A DNA stretch of 64,000 bases from Peribacillus deserti (GTDB taxonomy: Bacteria > Bacillota > Bacilli > Bacillales > DSM-1321), in assembly GCF_016909175.1 (NCBI RefSeq), contig NZ_JAFBFI010000003.1:124001-188000 (forward strand), given 5' to 3'. The notes under the pieces are model-generated. The model was not told where the DNA came from, ran no database searches, and saw only the letters and a list, made by a program, of their open reading frames with translations. Numbering within the stretch: the stretch's first letter is position 1; every line of letters begins with the position of its first letter. Positions 1-9,197 of this stretch are shown here, one piece after another. Made by a program: the position numbers and the translations under genes.

Positions 1-41
1 GGAGGAAAGATAGATAGTGAATTATATTTATTTATACCAGT

Positions 42-69
42 AAAAAAGCCCATCTTAAAGAGAGGGCTA
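42..69 (-). terminator. Intrinsic terminator after the HNH pseudogene
   Basis: Read on the minus strand, an AGCCC...GGGCT stem with extra pairing inside is followed by a run of six T. It begins just after the stop codon at 71, so it fits the end of the broken HNH gene. Confidence 0.6.
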
Positions 70-1086
70 GTTAGTCATAAAATATTATTTCTAAGCGTTT
101 CATTACTCCTGCTAGTTGTTCAGCTAGCTGGTTTTCTTCTCTAATTAGCAAGCTTTCAAGTACTTTATCAAGAGTTGTCTCTACTTCATCTTTTAACTGT
201 CTTTTATCCTCAGAAAACGCGTCAGTTATTTTTCCACTTGCTTTATTCTTCCTGAAATTTGCTAGACATTTCTTAAATGCTACCTGCACGTTTGCTGTTT
301 CAATTGCTGGATGACATGAATTACAAAGGGTAACGAGGTTATCTTTATGATTCATTCCACCTAAGTTCCTCGGAATTTTATGATGTACATGCAAGTCAGT
401 TTGACCTTCACAAATAACGCACTTCCAACCGTCACGGTCTTTTATTTCTTTTTTTAGATTTTCACTAAAAGTTGTTTCCCAAACATTCACAAATTGTATT
501 CTTCCACCTGATTCTTCTATTCTAGCTAAGACTTCTTGATGTGGAAGTATTATAATTTCAACAAGCTTTAAGATTGCTTCAGCTGTTTCATCCGACATAA
601 GATCTATTGGAACCTCGTCATCCTCTTCTTTCTCATTAAATACAATTTCGGATAAGTCACATATATAACTAAAGAGTTGATTATACTTTTCACCAGCAGT
701 AGATTTGAGTTCCATTTTGGCTAAATTATAAACTTCTTCAACAGGTAGAGTTTTCCATCCAGGTATCTTCTTCTTTAAGAACGATGGAAAGAAGGATCTC
801 CAGGTATTATCTACTTGTTTACTCCTTGAGTCATTAGTCAAACCATCCTTATATTTCTCGATAATCTCTAAAGGATCTACATATACTACACTGTAATCAG
901 GGTCTAAATATTCCTCTTTTTCTTCTTGATCTGCTTCATCTTCATAATCATGCATTTCGTCCAGCAGCATTTCTATATCTTTTACTGTATATTCTCTCTT
1001 AAAATCAGATTTTGAAAAAGTATTAAAGTTTATCTCACCTATCTTACTTGAAATACTATTAATACCTAAAGCATTAGCAAATTCAT

Positions 1087-1109
1087 AAACATTATCTATG
1101 ATAGTGTCT
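1087..1109. repeat. Target-site duplication, left copy
   Basis: A 23-bp sequence starting AAACATTATC and ending GATAGTGTCT occurs here and again at 1269-1291, directly flanking the insertion. It is itself nearly palindromic around TAT. Confidence 0.85.
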
Positions 1110-1268
1110 CAGGCTGTCGACAAAGTCGATAGCCGCTTTTTATAAATACTTACTCATCAATATGTAGTATGGCTTCTTTGAAAGAACAACCAAATATGCA
1201 ACTAAAAAAGAAACAAAACCCCTTTTTCTCCATAGACTTTTTTGAAAAAGGGATTTGTCTACACTCTG
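1110..1268. mobile_element. MITE-like insertion (159 bp) inside the HNH gene
   Basis: The segment lies between two 23-bp direct repeats. Its ends are imperfect 16-bp inverted repeats: TCAGGCTGTCGACAAA on the left (from 1109) and, in reverse complement, TCAGAGTGTAGACAAA on the right (to 1269), with 13 of 16 matching. It encodes no transposase. Palindromic targets and long, variable duplications are known for the IS1182 family, so a non-autonomous relative of such an element is my best guess; the family assignment is inference. Confidence 0.75.
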
Positions 1269-1291
1269 AAACATTATCTATGATAGTGTCT
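1269..1291. repeat. Target-site duplication, right copy
   Basis: Identical over 23 bp to 1087-1109. Removing 1110-1291 restores one continuous HNH reading frame through DTIIDNVYEF. Confidence 0.85.
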
Positions 1292-1739
1292 TTATATGTA
1301 AGTTTTCCAGTTCTTTTTACAGTGGTTACTTTTTTATTTACAGTGGTTTTTTTATTCATAAATCTGTCTTTACAAACATTGCAAATATTCAACTTATTTG
1401 TGAAATGCACCATATCTTTAGATTCATGACATGATAAGCACTTTTTTTTATTCATCGTAATACCCCCAGTAGTTCAAACCGATTGTGCAAAGTAGTTTCC
1501 TATTTAGTGCAATTTTATAATTTTATTCTACAGTTTTCATTAATTTTATTTAAAAAAGATTCTTCAATTGAGAGATTTAATAAAACTTATCTTTACACTA
1601 GTCCATCGAACTTTAATTTAAGAAACTTTGGTAAAAAGTTACAAAACCTTATTTCAGGAAAATCTATCAAATTCAAGCAATTGTGTGGTACTATCTTACA
1701 GAAATTCTATTTATACTCTAAAAAGGGAGGAGAGTTAGC

Positions 1740-3442
1740 GTGACAGACGCCTACTTGTCATAACTTGTTAAACATTGATCTAAAAAAAGACACGATAGAA
1801 GAGCTGAAAAAGGTAAGTGCTATGTATGCTAGCTTAGGGGAAGAAGTGCAAAAAATGCTATCGAGCTATTGGAATATCGCAAAAGCGGATCAGCTTCAAT
1901 TCATCAAGTACAAGAATTTATAAATAAATTGGCCAATACTCCTAAAGAATTCGTTTCTACCTTTGAGGAAGTTAATATATATTTGGAAAAGTTCACTGAA
2001 TTAATCAAGAAAGAATTAGAGAGCTAAATGAAGAAATATCACGAATTCTTACGAGTGAAGCTTCTGATCTTCATCAGAAAGAACTCAATTTAATTGAGGC
2101 ATTAGAGCAGTTTCAAAAGGTAAAAGAGTTTTTAGGTAAACCTGAGAACATTTTAGGTAATGAGTTGACAAAGCACGGTGAGATTGCTGAGTAAATTGAG
2201 GTAAATATCCGTAACGCCAGGGACTTGCTAGAAGGCAAAACCACTGGCTACTTTTGATAATGTGGGAAGAACAGCACCAGAAGATTATATAATGCCCGTA
2301 TAAAGGTACAATCCAAATTTATTAATGAGATTAATAACAATCTAGAACATGTAGCTAAATCACATGGATAAGTATCTTAATTTTGGACGAGATGGTTCCT
2401 ACTATGTGATTCCAAAAGACACATACAATATTATAAAACTTTGTCAATGGCAATTACCCTGAAGAAGTGAGTAACAGGACGATAAATAAGGTTTGGGAAA
2501 AGGTTCAACTTATCGAAAATGAATCTGGAAAAACATTCTCACAAGTAATTAAGCCATCCATTTCGAATTATGCCGACGTCCAGCAGGGGAAAGTATATGA
2601 AACTGTCGATAAACATGAAGCAGATTTAAAATCACTAAATGCTAAAAAACGGGATTCCATTAAGGATGATTCCGATAAACAAATTCAAAAAGCCGAAGAT
2701 AATAGTCAGCCAAGTGTTAGTGAAGCCCTAGGTGCAGGTTTGGTGGGTGCTGCTATTGGAGGCGGAATTAATGTCTCGCTAATGATGTATCAAAAGCATA
2801 AGGAAGGCAAATCGATTACAGAATTCGACGAACAGGACTGGATAGAACTTGGAATAGACCTTACTAAAGGTGCAGCTAGTGGCGGAATTAAAGGTTTTTC
2901 CATCTATGGACTAACAAACTTCACTGATATAAGTGCTCCAATAGCAAGCTCTTTTGTTTCTGCTAGCTCTGGAATTTCTAAAATATCTCTAGCTTATAAG
3001 CAAGGGAAAATTGATCTAAACGAATTCCTTGTATAGGGCCAAATCACTTGCATGGAGTTTGGAATGGTGGCATTGGGAGCAGCAGTCGGTCAAGATAATT
3101 CCTATTCCAGTTGTAGGTACCTTAATCGGAAGCTTTACTACAAGTACCCTAATAAATCTTTCGAAGAAACATCTAGCAGAAAAAGAAGAGGAACTTTCAG
3201 CGAAGTTAAAAGAAATATATAATGAAGCACTTTCTAAAATCGCCGTAGAGCATCAGAAAATAGTGAATTTAATTTTGGAAGAGTATAATCGGCTTGGCAC
3301 TATTACAAAAATGGCATTCGACTTAAAATGTAATGCCGAACTTAGGTTTAATCAAAGTATTAGACTTGCGAAACAGCATGATATAGAAGAAGCGGAAGTA
3401 CTAAAAACTGTAGATGAAGTGGATCTGTTCTTCTTATCTTAA
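1740..3442 (+). pseudogene. Decayed gene of about 567 codons, glycine-rich C-terminal region
   Basis: A good ribosome binding site (GGGAGGAG) precedes a GTG at 1740, but the frame closes at once. Coding-like stretches then follow in changing frames: KKDTIEELKKVSAMYASLG, then IHQVQEFINKLANTPKEF, then LNLIEALEQFQKVKEFLG, then an open piece at 2467-3033. After the TAG at 3034 the same frame continues GQITCMEFGMVALGAAVG, and a shift near 3092 leads into IPIPVVGTLIGSFTTS and a coiled-coil-like, charged tail ending at 3442. All pieces are on one strand and in order, so I read them as one gene with several frameshifts and stops. The glycine-rich helices (GAGLVGAAIGGGI, GAAVGQ, VVGTLIGS) suggest membrane insertion. 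I do not recognise a family. Confidence 0.7.
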
Positions 3443-3480
3443 TGTATGAGTAAATAATAAATACATTCAAATACTAAGCA

Positions 3481-3505
3481 GTCCCATTTTAGGGATGTTT
3501 TTTTG
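3481..3505 (+). terminator. Short intrinsic terminator
   Basis: TCCC-ATTTTA-GGGA stem followed by a T-rich run, placed 40 bp after the end of the decayed gene. Confidence 0.5.
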
Positions 3506-3600
3506 TATGTGTTTCACTTTTATAAAGGAGAAGTCGCCCATCGTTGAATAATTTAGTTATAAAGACTCATAGGAAATAATTTGATGCGGGGGTTTATGTC

Positions 3601-4035
3601 ATGAAAAGGGAAGAGGTAGAACACATATTAAGAGAAAAATATGCTGAATATACCGAGAAAATAATCCGAAATGTAAAACGATTAAATTATGGCACTCTTC
3701 TAAGCGGAGAGGAAAGCGAATTAGAAAATGCGTGGGAAGAATTTGTATATCAAGTACAAGAGGAAGAAAGCATCTATTATGAAAAGACGATACGACAATT
3801 TATCTTCCACTTACTTCAATCTTTACCTAGATCAGAACTCAAATTATTGTGGTTAACAACCGAAAATTACTACGAATATGATGATACTGGGTTTCCTTCA
3901 GCAGATGAAGTAATAGAAGCTGTTGAAGATGAAATGTATTCTTACATTGAAAGAAAGGCTAGTAAGGGCACTTTGATACCACAGATAAGTACGTCTTGGA
4001 GGAACAGATTAAAAGAAGAGGAAGATGAAGTATGA
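3601..4035 (+). CDS. Hypothetical acidic protein, 144 aa
   Basis: An open frame with a GGGGG ribosome binding site 11 bases before the ATG. The product is soluble, rich in Glu and Tyr (for example EEFVYQVQEEESIYYEK) and predicted mostly helical. I do not recognise the family. Its size, acidity and position among mobile-element debris are like those of small immunity or anti-toxin proteins, but no partner is seen, so this is only a hint. A tiny frame overlaps its last codons. Confidence 0.6.
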   Translation: MKREEVEHILREKYAEYTEKIIRNVKRLNYGTLLSGEESELENAWEEFVYQVQEEESIYYEKTIRQFIFHLLQSLPRSELKLLWLTTENYYEYDDTGFPSADEVIEAVEDEMYSYIERKASKGTLIPQISTSWRNRLKEEEDEV

Positions 4036-4111
4036 TTTGATTGATCAAGAAGGTCCAGTAGACTGCAAGTACAATGTCTATTTTATGCCGGATACCCTAG
4101 CCAAAGAATAA
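4025..4111 (+). CDS. Possible 28-aa ORF overlapping the previous gene
   Basis: ATG at 4025 lies inside the last codons of the 144-aa gene, with an AGAGGAAG sequence directly before it. The product (ends YFMPDTLAKE) looks like the start of a longer protein that has been cut off. It may be a truncated second gene of an operon or chance. Confidence 0.2.
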   Translation: MKYDLIDQEGPVDCKYNVYFMPDTLAKE

Positions 4112-4156
4112 TGCTAGTAGGAGTTCAAAGCAATTGATTTCCTAGAACGATTCCAC

Positions 4157-4381
4157 CTATACGTGATTCTTACCTTTAAGTTTTCTCACCTTTATACGAC
4201 TTCTTTCAATGCGGTCGGTCATTACAGTGGTATTCCGCTTTCTTAACCGGAGATCGTCGAAAGTAAGCTGCAAATACTCTGCAACCTCTGTGAATGATAC
4301 CGTGGATCCGTCGTAAGCATATCTACCGATAGTTATTGTCGATACGTGTCTAACGAAGTGATCGATTGTAGTAGCTTGCAT
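4157..4381 (-). CDS. Hypothetical protein, 74 aa, doubtful
   Basis: An open frame on the minus strand without a convincing ribosome binding site. The sequence VSFTEVAEYLQLTFDDLRL could form a helix-turn-helix, which would suit the replication-like remnants beside it. It may be a fragment of a larger lost gene. Confidence 0.3.
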   Translation of the reverse strand: MQATTIDHFVRHVSTITIGRYAYDGSTVSFTEVAEYLQLTFDDLRLRKRNTTVMTDRIERSRIKVRKLKGKNHV

Positions 4382-4514
4382 TCTTAAGTGGCATCTTTGC
4401 GAGTGATTTTATTGCTCGCTATATTTATATTGATCTTATTTTAATTGATTTTATTTAGAAATTCTAACTAGTGAATAGTCCCATCACTACCTGGTGATTT
4501 ATATTAATCTCTAT

Positions 4515-4863
4515 CTAGTTATTGTAATTGTTATCTCTATAATAAAGAGGAAAATAATAATCCTTTTCTATTCCTTTGTATTCTCTCTTTTTGATCATAA
4601 GGAGTTTTTCGGTTGCTAAAATCTGCTTTAATTCTTTGAGAGTATTTACACTTACGCCAAGGTGTTCTGCAATTTGTTCATTGGTTGGATAAGCCCATCT
4701 TTTTAATCTTGTATATACATTTGGTAAATCACCGTGATAAGTCATTGAATGTAAATAAGACCATAGGATATAGAGGTTTTTCGCTTTTAAGTGGCTTATA
4801 TTTTACTCTAAGCAATGGATATATATTTTTAAAGAAATCATTAGGCACAATGGTGAACGACAT
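4515..4863 (-). pseudogene. Frameshifted replication-type helix-turn-helix protein
   Basis: From an ATG at 4863 one frame reads MSFTIVPNDFFKNIYPLLRV and KYKPLK. Near 4785-4790 the coding signal moves to another frame, which continues KAKNLYILWSYLHSM and then the HTH segment NEQIAEHLGVSVNTLKELKQ. The order and spacing are those of plasmid or phage replication-initiator and DnaD-like proteins, where such an N-terminal winged-helix region opens the protein. The product would be about 115 residues, so it is probably truncated as well as shifted. The family call rests on pattern recognition only. Confidence 0.55.
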
Positions 4864-4962
4864 TTTATCAGCAAATATGTTATCTCTCTGTTTATCCTGT
4901 ATTTTGGCGTCTGTTCAAACTCTTCAAAACCTGAGCGGTAATCTGATGGTCTTTCCCACGAT

Positions 4963-5150
4963 TTACGACCGGCAGCATGCTTTTTTGGTACCTCCCGTTT
5001 TTAAAATTGCTTCTAAAGATCTGTAATTTCTTTTTACATATTTTTCTTCACCAGTTTTGTCATAATGCCAATGTGCTATTGACAACCTCCACATGTCATA
5101 CCGATTATCTCTCCTAGTACTTTTCTGATTAATTTTTTCTATTTCTCCAC
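4963..5150 (-). pseudogene. Coding remnant upstream of the replication-type relic
   Basis: A minus-strand stretch without stops reads IEKINQKSTRRDNRYDMW, then LSIAHWHYDKTGEEKY and RNYRSLEAILKTGGT before a TAA at 4963-4965. Its composition is protein-like and its strand matches the relic at 4515-4863. A further in-frame piece (GRKSWERPSDYRSGFEEF) follows in another frame. No start codon or known family is visible. Confidence 0.35.
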
Positions 5151-5374
5151 TCCATAAGTTATTTATTTAATTCATGGATTTTTTTAAAACATAAGTAGAT
5201 TTTCTTTATCTGTCTATAGATTCCCTTTCATGTCTGATAAGTAAAGTATAGAGTGCTTTTTCACTTGGTAATAGTAAACTTTCTGATGCCCGGTTTGCTA
5301 GATTGTCTCATAAGGGTTAATACACAGGGGGCCTCCTGGGAAGAGTCAGAGGAATCAGCAGGCCAGGAAACTTG

Positions 5375-5949
5375 TCAGATGCTTCTTTTAATTCCTCGAC
5401 TTTTTACTTCCCGGTATATTGTGGCTTCATATATTCCTAATACTTGGCTAATTTCCTTTACTGTTTTACTTCCTTGTCCATACCATTCTATAGCTTGATT
5501 GATTTTTGAATTCTTCTCCGTGTACTTCTTAGGACGACCTTTGTATTTTCCTTTTTGCTTAGCTAACTCAATACCTGCTTGTTGCTTTTCTTTAATCATT
5601 GTTCTATCCAACTCGCGAAATTCAGCCACTATCGTTAAAAAGAACTTACCTGTTGCGGATCTTGTGTCTATATTTAAATTAAGTATGACTAAGTGAACGT
5701 TCTTCTTCTCTAGATGCTCTACTAATTCGAGCAGCTGTAAAGTATTCCTACCCAAACGATCCATGCGTGTTACCACAAGTCTGTCTCCAATTTGCAGCTT
5801 TTATATCAATACTCCAGTTTTTCTTTCACTTTTAAAATTCCGATTACTTTCTTTGAAATAATTTCGTTAACACCAAAGTTCTTCAGAGCTTCTATTTGTG
5901 TATCAAGGGTCTGATCGGGAGTACTTACACAGGGGTATCCATAAATCAT
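5375..5949 (-). pseudogene. Serine resolvase/invertase, frameshifted
   Basis: The start is an ATG at 5949 with a GGAGAC ribosome binding site. The N-terminal piece reads MIYGYPCVSTPDQTLDTQIE, the catalytic region of small serine recombinases. The serine of VST is kept, but the usual Arg two residues before it (YARVS in active enzymes) is Cys here. After about 48 codons the frame stops; the next frame continues from IGDRLVVTRMDRLGRNT, with the conserved DRLGRN, and ends in a C-terminal HTH (TVKEISQVLGIYEATIYREV). So the enzyme is broken by a frameshift and stop and has lost a catalytic Arg. Such resolvases belong to Tn3-type transposons or plasmids, in line with the replication-like remnants next to it. 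Confidence 0.85.
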
Positions 5950-6276
5950 ATGTATTTTGTCTCCTTTCAAAGTTTTGCTTATATGGGAGTTCTATCAGCA
6001 TTTTTGAAAGAAGTATATGAGAGTCTGGATCCATTGATTTACCTCGACCAAGGATTGTTATCATTAGGGTGTACTTAAGTGAAAGGTTTTTCGGTATTTT
6101 GTCTTAAGTTCCACAGATTCGATAATCGTTTTGAAGCGAGGGGGTCTTTTACGTTATTTTTTGTTGAGGCTGTTCAATAAAATCTAAACTCCTTATTAAG
6201 AAAATTCTAGTAAAATTGGTATAATGGAACAATAAGGAAAGCTTCAAGGAGAAATTACAATACGGAGTAAAGGCAT
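5950..6276. other. Intergenic region between resolvase relic and DUF1643 gene
   Basis: No gene is supported here. A TATAAT at 6220-6225 with a poor -35 lies about 50 bp before the DUF1643 start codon and is the likely promoter. The stretch at 6080-6150 is where a resolution site could lie, but I could not define one. Confidence 0.4.
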
Positions 6277-6813
6277 ATGAAAAAAACAAATACTTCTTTT
6301 ATAAAAATAGAATCAACAGTGGATGATGCTTTAAACAAAAGATATTCATTAAAGAAAACATGGGCAAAAAATGAAGAGGCAATTAAAAAATTTGTTGTTA
6401 TAATGCATAATCCAAACGTTGCTAATGAAATAAAGGGTGATAAATCTTCCAATCTTTGTCTTAATAAGGCTGTAGATGAAGGGTGTAACGAAATTATTAC
6501 CGTTAATTTGTATGCAACCAGGGGACCTAAGTCTGCTCAACTGTCACAATTACATAAAATAGTAGAATATCAGAATTTAGAAAGCATAAAAGAAGCTTTG
6601 GATGGGAGTGAAAAATTACTGTTAGCATGGGGAGATAACCCAGGTCCAATGGTTAGAGATTATCAATTTATTCGTCTGTTAAGCAGCTACGAGGGTGAAA
6701 TAAAGTGTTTTAGAATAAATATTTCAGGTGAACCATGCCATGCAAGTTTATGTGGGGAAGAAACTCCATTACAAGATTTTAACATTATCGAATATTTTAA
6801 TCGACATAACTAA
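6277..6813 (+). CDS. DUF1643 family protein
   Basis: The 178-residue product has the DUF1643 layout: an early basic segment (RYSLKKTWAK), then VVIMHNPNVANE in place of the family's MLNPSTADE, a run of Cys and charged residues, VNLYATRGPK (usual form VNLFAYRAT), and LLLAWGDNPG near residue 110. The molecular function of the family is not established. GGAG lies nine bases before the ATG. The gene stops 78 bp before a DUF262/DUF1524 gene on the same strand, and a terminator follows that second gene, so the two probably form one unit. Both are AT-rich and sit between mobile-element relics, a setting typical of phage-defence cargo. A role with the nuclease is inference. Confidence 0.8.
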   Translation: MKKTNTSFIKIESTVDDALNKRYSLKKTWAKNEEAIKKFVVIMHNPNVANEIKGDKSSNLCLNKAVDEGCNEIITVNLYATRGPKSAQLSQLHKIVEYQNLESIKEALDGSEKLLLAWGDNPGPMVRDYQFIRLLSSYEGEIKCFRINISGEPCHASLCGEETPLQDFNIIEYFNRHN

Positions 6814-6890
6814 ATGCATAGAGGTTTTTTGGATCTATAATCCTACACCGTTTGGATTTTGCTATACTTATATAGAAAGCGAGTAGAATT

Positions 6891-8588
6891 ATGAATATTA
6901 CTTCAGAAATAAAAACAATAAATGATATATTGAGTGAAAATAACACTTATCATGTAACTAGGTTTCAAAGGGAGTATGCGTGGGAAAAAGACGATCTTCT
7001 AGAATTTTGGAACGATATTACCTCATCAATTAAGGTAGACAACGGCACACATTCTACAACGGATTATTTTATTGGTTCAATTGTAATGATTAATCGAGAG
7101 GGCTCTACCCGTTTTGATATTGTAGATGGTCAACAACGTCTAACCACTATATCCATTTTACTTTCTCAAATAATAGAATCACTTAAGGATAGTGACTTAG
7201 AATTTGCAACAAATACGTATAAAACGTTAATCGAAGGTACAGATCAAGGTGGAGAAAAAACATTTAAGATAAAAAATGAAAATTCGGAAGAATTCTTGAA
7301 TGATCGAATACTTTTTATTGACAAAAGTGACGCAACACCTAATTCAGAAGAAGAAAAAAAGCTCTTTAATAGCTTTGAGTTCTTTAGAAAAGAATTGGTG
7401 AGAAAAAAAGGTGAAAATGAACAAGTATTTGAAAATTATTTAAAAGCGCTCATTGAACAAATAAAACGATTAAAAACTATCTTTATAACTGTAGATGATG
7501 AAGATGAAGCGTATGTAATATTTGAAATTCTCAATAGTAAAGGTCACGACTTAGAAAATATTGATCTAATAAAGAATTTAATATTTAAACTTTTAACTGA
7601 AAGACACCCAATTGATAGAGCTAAAACCAATTGGAAGAAGATCAAGGAAGATCTTTTAAAGCGTGAAACAAACTTGGACATTGATACATACTTTAGGACT
7701 TATTGGTTGTCAAAAGAAGGATATATACCAAAAACAAAGTTGTATCAATCTGTCAAAAATAAAATAACAAATCAACACCAAGTACTTGAGCTGCTTTCTG
7801 AACTATCAAGTAACGTGGAATTATATCAGAAAATAAGTAATCCACAAACTAATGATTGGACTGAGACACGTCAAAAAGTAATATTTGATTGTACAGCCGC
7901 ACTAAAATTATTTGGAGTGTATACTCCTAGGCCATTTATTCTTTCTCTATTATCAAAGTATACTGAAGGCAATCGCGTAGTGAAGATAGGAGAAGTAGAA
8001 GACATATTGACAAAAATAGAATATTTCCACTTCATATTCACGGCGGTTTCTTCTCTAAGAGCATCAGGCTTAGATAAAATGTACATAAAATTTTCAAAAA
8101 AAATTACAGATAGTAATTCTATAACACAAACGAGAGAGATCTTAAATGAACTAAAAGAGATACTAAAGGAAAAGCTCCCCTCATTTGATGAGTTTACTAA
8201 CTCCTTTAAGAAATTGCATTTTACAAATGAAGAGACAAAAGATAAAAAATTGATTCAGTACATTTTTAAAAAATGGGAAGCTTATTTAAGACAAACAAAT
8301 GAATTGACTGTTAATCACTTTACATTAGAGCATATTGTTCCACAATCCACTGTTGGAAATAATTTGGGTACTCTGGGAAACTTGTTACCTCTTGATGGAG
8401 ACCTTAATAATAAGATTGATAGAAAACCTTTTCCGGAAAAAATACAATTAATGAGAGATTCGGAACTACATGTAGTTCAGGAATTTATCAGCAAATACGA
8501 AGAGAAATTAGTATGGGAGGAAACTGATATTGAAGCTCGCACTGAAATGATGGCAAAGACTGCATTTGAAGAAATATGGAACGTATAA
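6891..8588 (+). CDS. DUF262/DUF1524 protein, GmrSD-like predicted endonuclease
   Basis: The 565-residue protein opens with a DUF262 domain: YHVTRFQREYAWEKDDL near residue 20 and FDIVDGQQRLTTISILL near residue 80. The DGQQR motif is the hallmark and is tied to nucleotide use in GmrS and in SspE. The C-terminal part is DUF1524, an HNH-like nuclease: LEHIVPQSTVGNNLGTLGN near residue 480 with the expected His and later Asn residues. The two domains in one chain are the layout of GmrSD, the type IV enzyme that cuts glucosylated hydroxymethylcytosine DNA, and of many uncharacterised defence nucleases. The target modification cannot be told from sequence. The ribosome binding site is weak (GCGAG). 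The gene is intact despite its decayed surroundings. Confidence 0.85.
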   Translation: MNITSEIKTINDILSENNTYHVTRFQREYAWEKDDLLEFWNDITSSIKVDNGTHSTTDYFIGSIVMINREGSTRFDIVDGQQRLTTISILLSQIIESLKDSDLEFATNTYKTLIEGTDQGGEKTFKIKNENSEEFLNDRILFIDKSDATPNSEEEKKLFNSFEFFRKELVRKKGENEQVFENYLKALIEQIKRLKTIFITVDDEDEAYVIFEILNSKGHDLENIDLIKNLIFKLLTERHPIDRAKTNWKKIKEDLLKRETNLDIDTYFRTYWLSKEGYIPKTKLYQSVKNKITNQHQVLELLSELSSNVELYQKISNPQTNDWTETRQKVIFDCTAALKLFGVYTPRPFILSLLSKYTEGNRVVKIGEVEDILTKIEYFHFIFTAVSSLRASGLDKMYIKFSKKITDSNSITQTREILNELKEILKEKLPSFDEFTNSFKKLHFTNEETKDKKLIQYIFKKWEAYLRQTNELTVNHFTLEHIVPQSTVGNNLGTLGNLLPLDGDLNNKIDRKPFPEKIQLMRDSELHVVQEFISKYEEKLVWEETDIEARTEMMAKTAFEEIWNV

Positions 8589-8596
8589 ATCTAACG

Positions 8597-8635
8597 GACA
8601 CTAAGTAGGAAAGATATACTGTTTAGTGTCTTTTT
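8597..8635 (+). terminator. Intrinsic terminator after the DUF1643/DUF262 pair
   Basis: Perfect 8-bp stem GACACTAA/TTAGTGTC followed by five T, starting nine bases after the stop codon. Confidence 0.85.
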
Positions 8636-8817
8636 ACAAGAATTGACTTTTACATGGCTATCATCCATATGGCTATGGTAATGTAAAATGACTTCCATTA
8701 TTATAAACAGTCGACCAATTATTACTAAGTTGTGTTGTTGAGATATTTTTATATTTAAAATATTCTGGAATAAATGTAAACTTTTAGAAGTATATGACAA
8801 TTTAATGGAGGGCTTTT

Positions 8818-8964
8818 ATGGAGTTATTAAATATTATACCTAATATACCAGAAAACCAGAAATACATTTTTCAAGCCTGGGGATTCCTAATTGGAATATC
8901 AGATCAATTTCATTCTAATAAAATTCTTGCTGAATTTACAACAGCCAAAGTCAAGACGATGTAA
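8818..8964 (+). pseudogene. Short ORF cut off by an IS3-type remnant
   Basis: ATG at 8818 has a good GGAGGG five bases upstream. The 48-codon frame begins MELLNIIPNIPENQKYIF and ends after a junction with transposase-like sequence (TTAKVKTM). I read it as the start of a gene whose remainder was replaced by the IS remnant. The family is unknown. Confidence 0.4.
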
Positions 8965-9167
8965 TTGTTGGGACAATGCTCCGCAGGAATCTTTTTTTGG
9001 TCACTTTAAAGAGGAAGCGTCCATTAACCCGTTTTTTACCCTGGAATTGACTAAAACGAGAAATTAAAAGCTATATGATGCACTATGATAGATATCAATG
9101 GATTTTAAATAAGATGACCCCTGTTCAATACAGTGATCATCTTCTAAAAATGCATAGTCTTTTTTAA
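8948..9167 (+). pseudogene. IS3-family (IS150-type) transposase C-terminal remnant
   Basis: One frame reads NCWDNAPQESFFGHFKEE, the end of the DDE integrase core where the Glu of the catalytic triad lies. After a stop, another frame continues HYDRYQWILNKMTPVQYSDH, the conserved C-terminal tail (usual form RYQWNLKKMTPVEYR). The middle (the Y-N-x-x-R region) is damaged. No intact element or terminal repeat remains. Confidence 0.85.
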
Positions 9168-9197
9168 ACTGTCCTTTACAAAGGGTACACTACCTAT

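Larger units (their letters stand above)
71..1455 (-). pseudogene. HNH endonuclease gene interrupted by a small insertion
   Basis: The piece at 71-970 and its upstream in-frame extension to about 1108 carry a clear HNH nuclease motif: CVIC, then HVHHKIPRNLGG, then a downstream N and CNSCH, all zinc and catalytic features of the family. The piece ending at 1455 begins with MNKKKCLSCHES, two CxxC pairs typical of a zinc ribbon, and reads to KDTIIDNV. The same DTIIDNV is repeated at the start of the downstream piece, where it continues YEFANALGI. I infer one original protein, zinc ribbon plus acidic linker plus HNH, cut by the element at 1110-1268. A GGGGGT ribosome binding site precedes the ATG at 1455. 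The insertion brings stops in the reading frame, so the gene is probably dead, although the HNH half could still be made from the internal ATG at 970. The substrate is unknown. Confidence 0.8.

Noticed and set aside
1169-1429. Plus-strand frame through the MITE and HNH gene
   Set aside because: It is the opposite strand of the broken HNH gene and the insertion, with no ribosome binding site and a low-complexity product.
1483-1743. Plus-strand 86-codon frame before the decayed gene
   Set aside because: Product is Phe/Leu/Lys-rich with no family pattern and no ribosome binding site; the GTG at 1740 with its own site is the better start for the following gene.
4685-5026. Plus-strand 113-codon frame
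   Set aside because: It lies opposite the replication-type relic, whose HTH sequence makes better sense on the minus strand.
6080-6180. Tn3-type terminal repeat or res site near the resolvase relic
   Set aside because: A GAGGGGGTC-like end and some short repeats are present, but I could not match a partner end or a proper three-site res.
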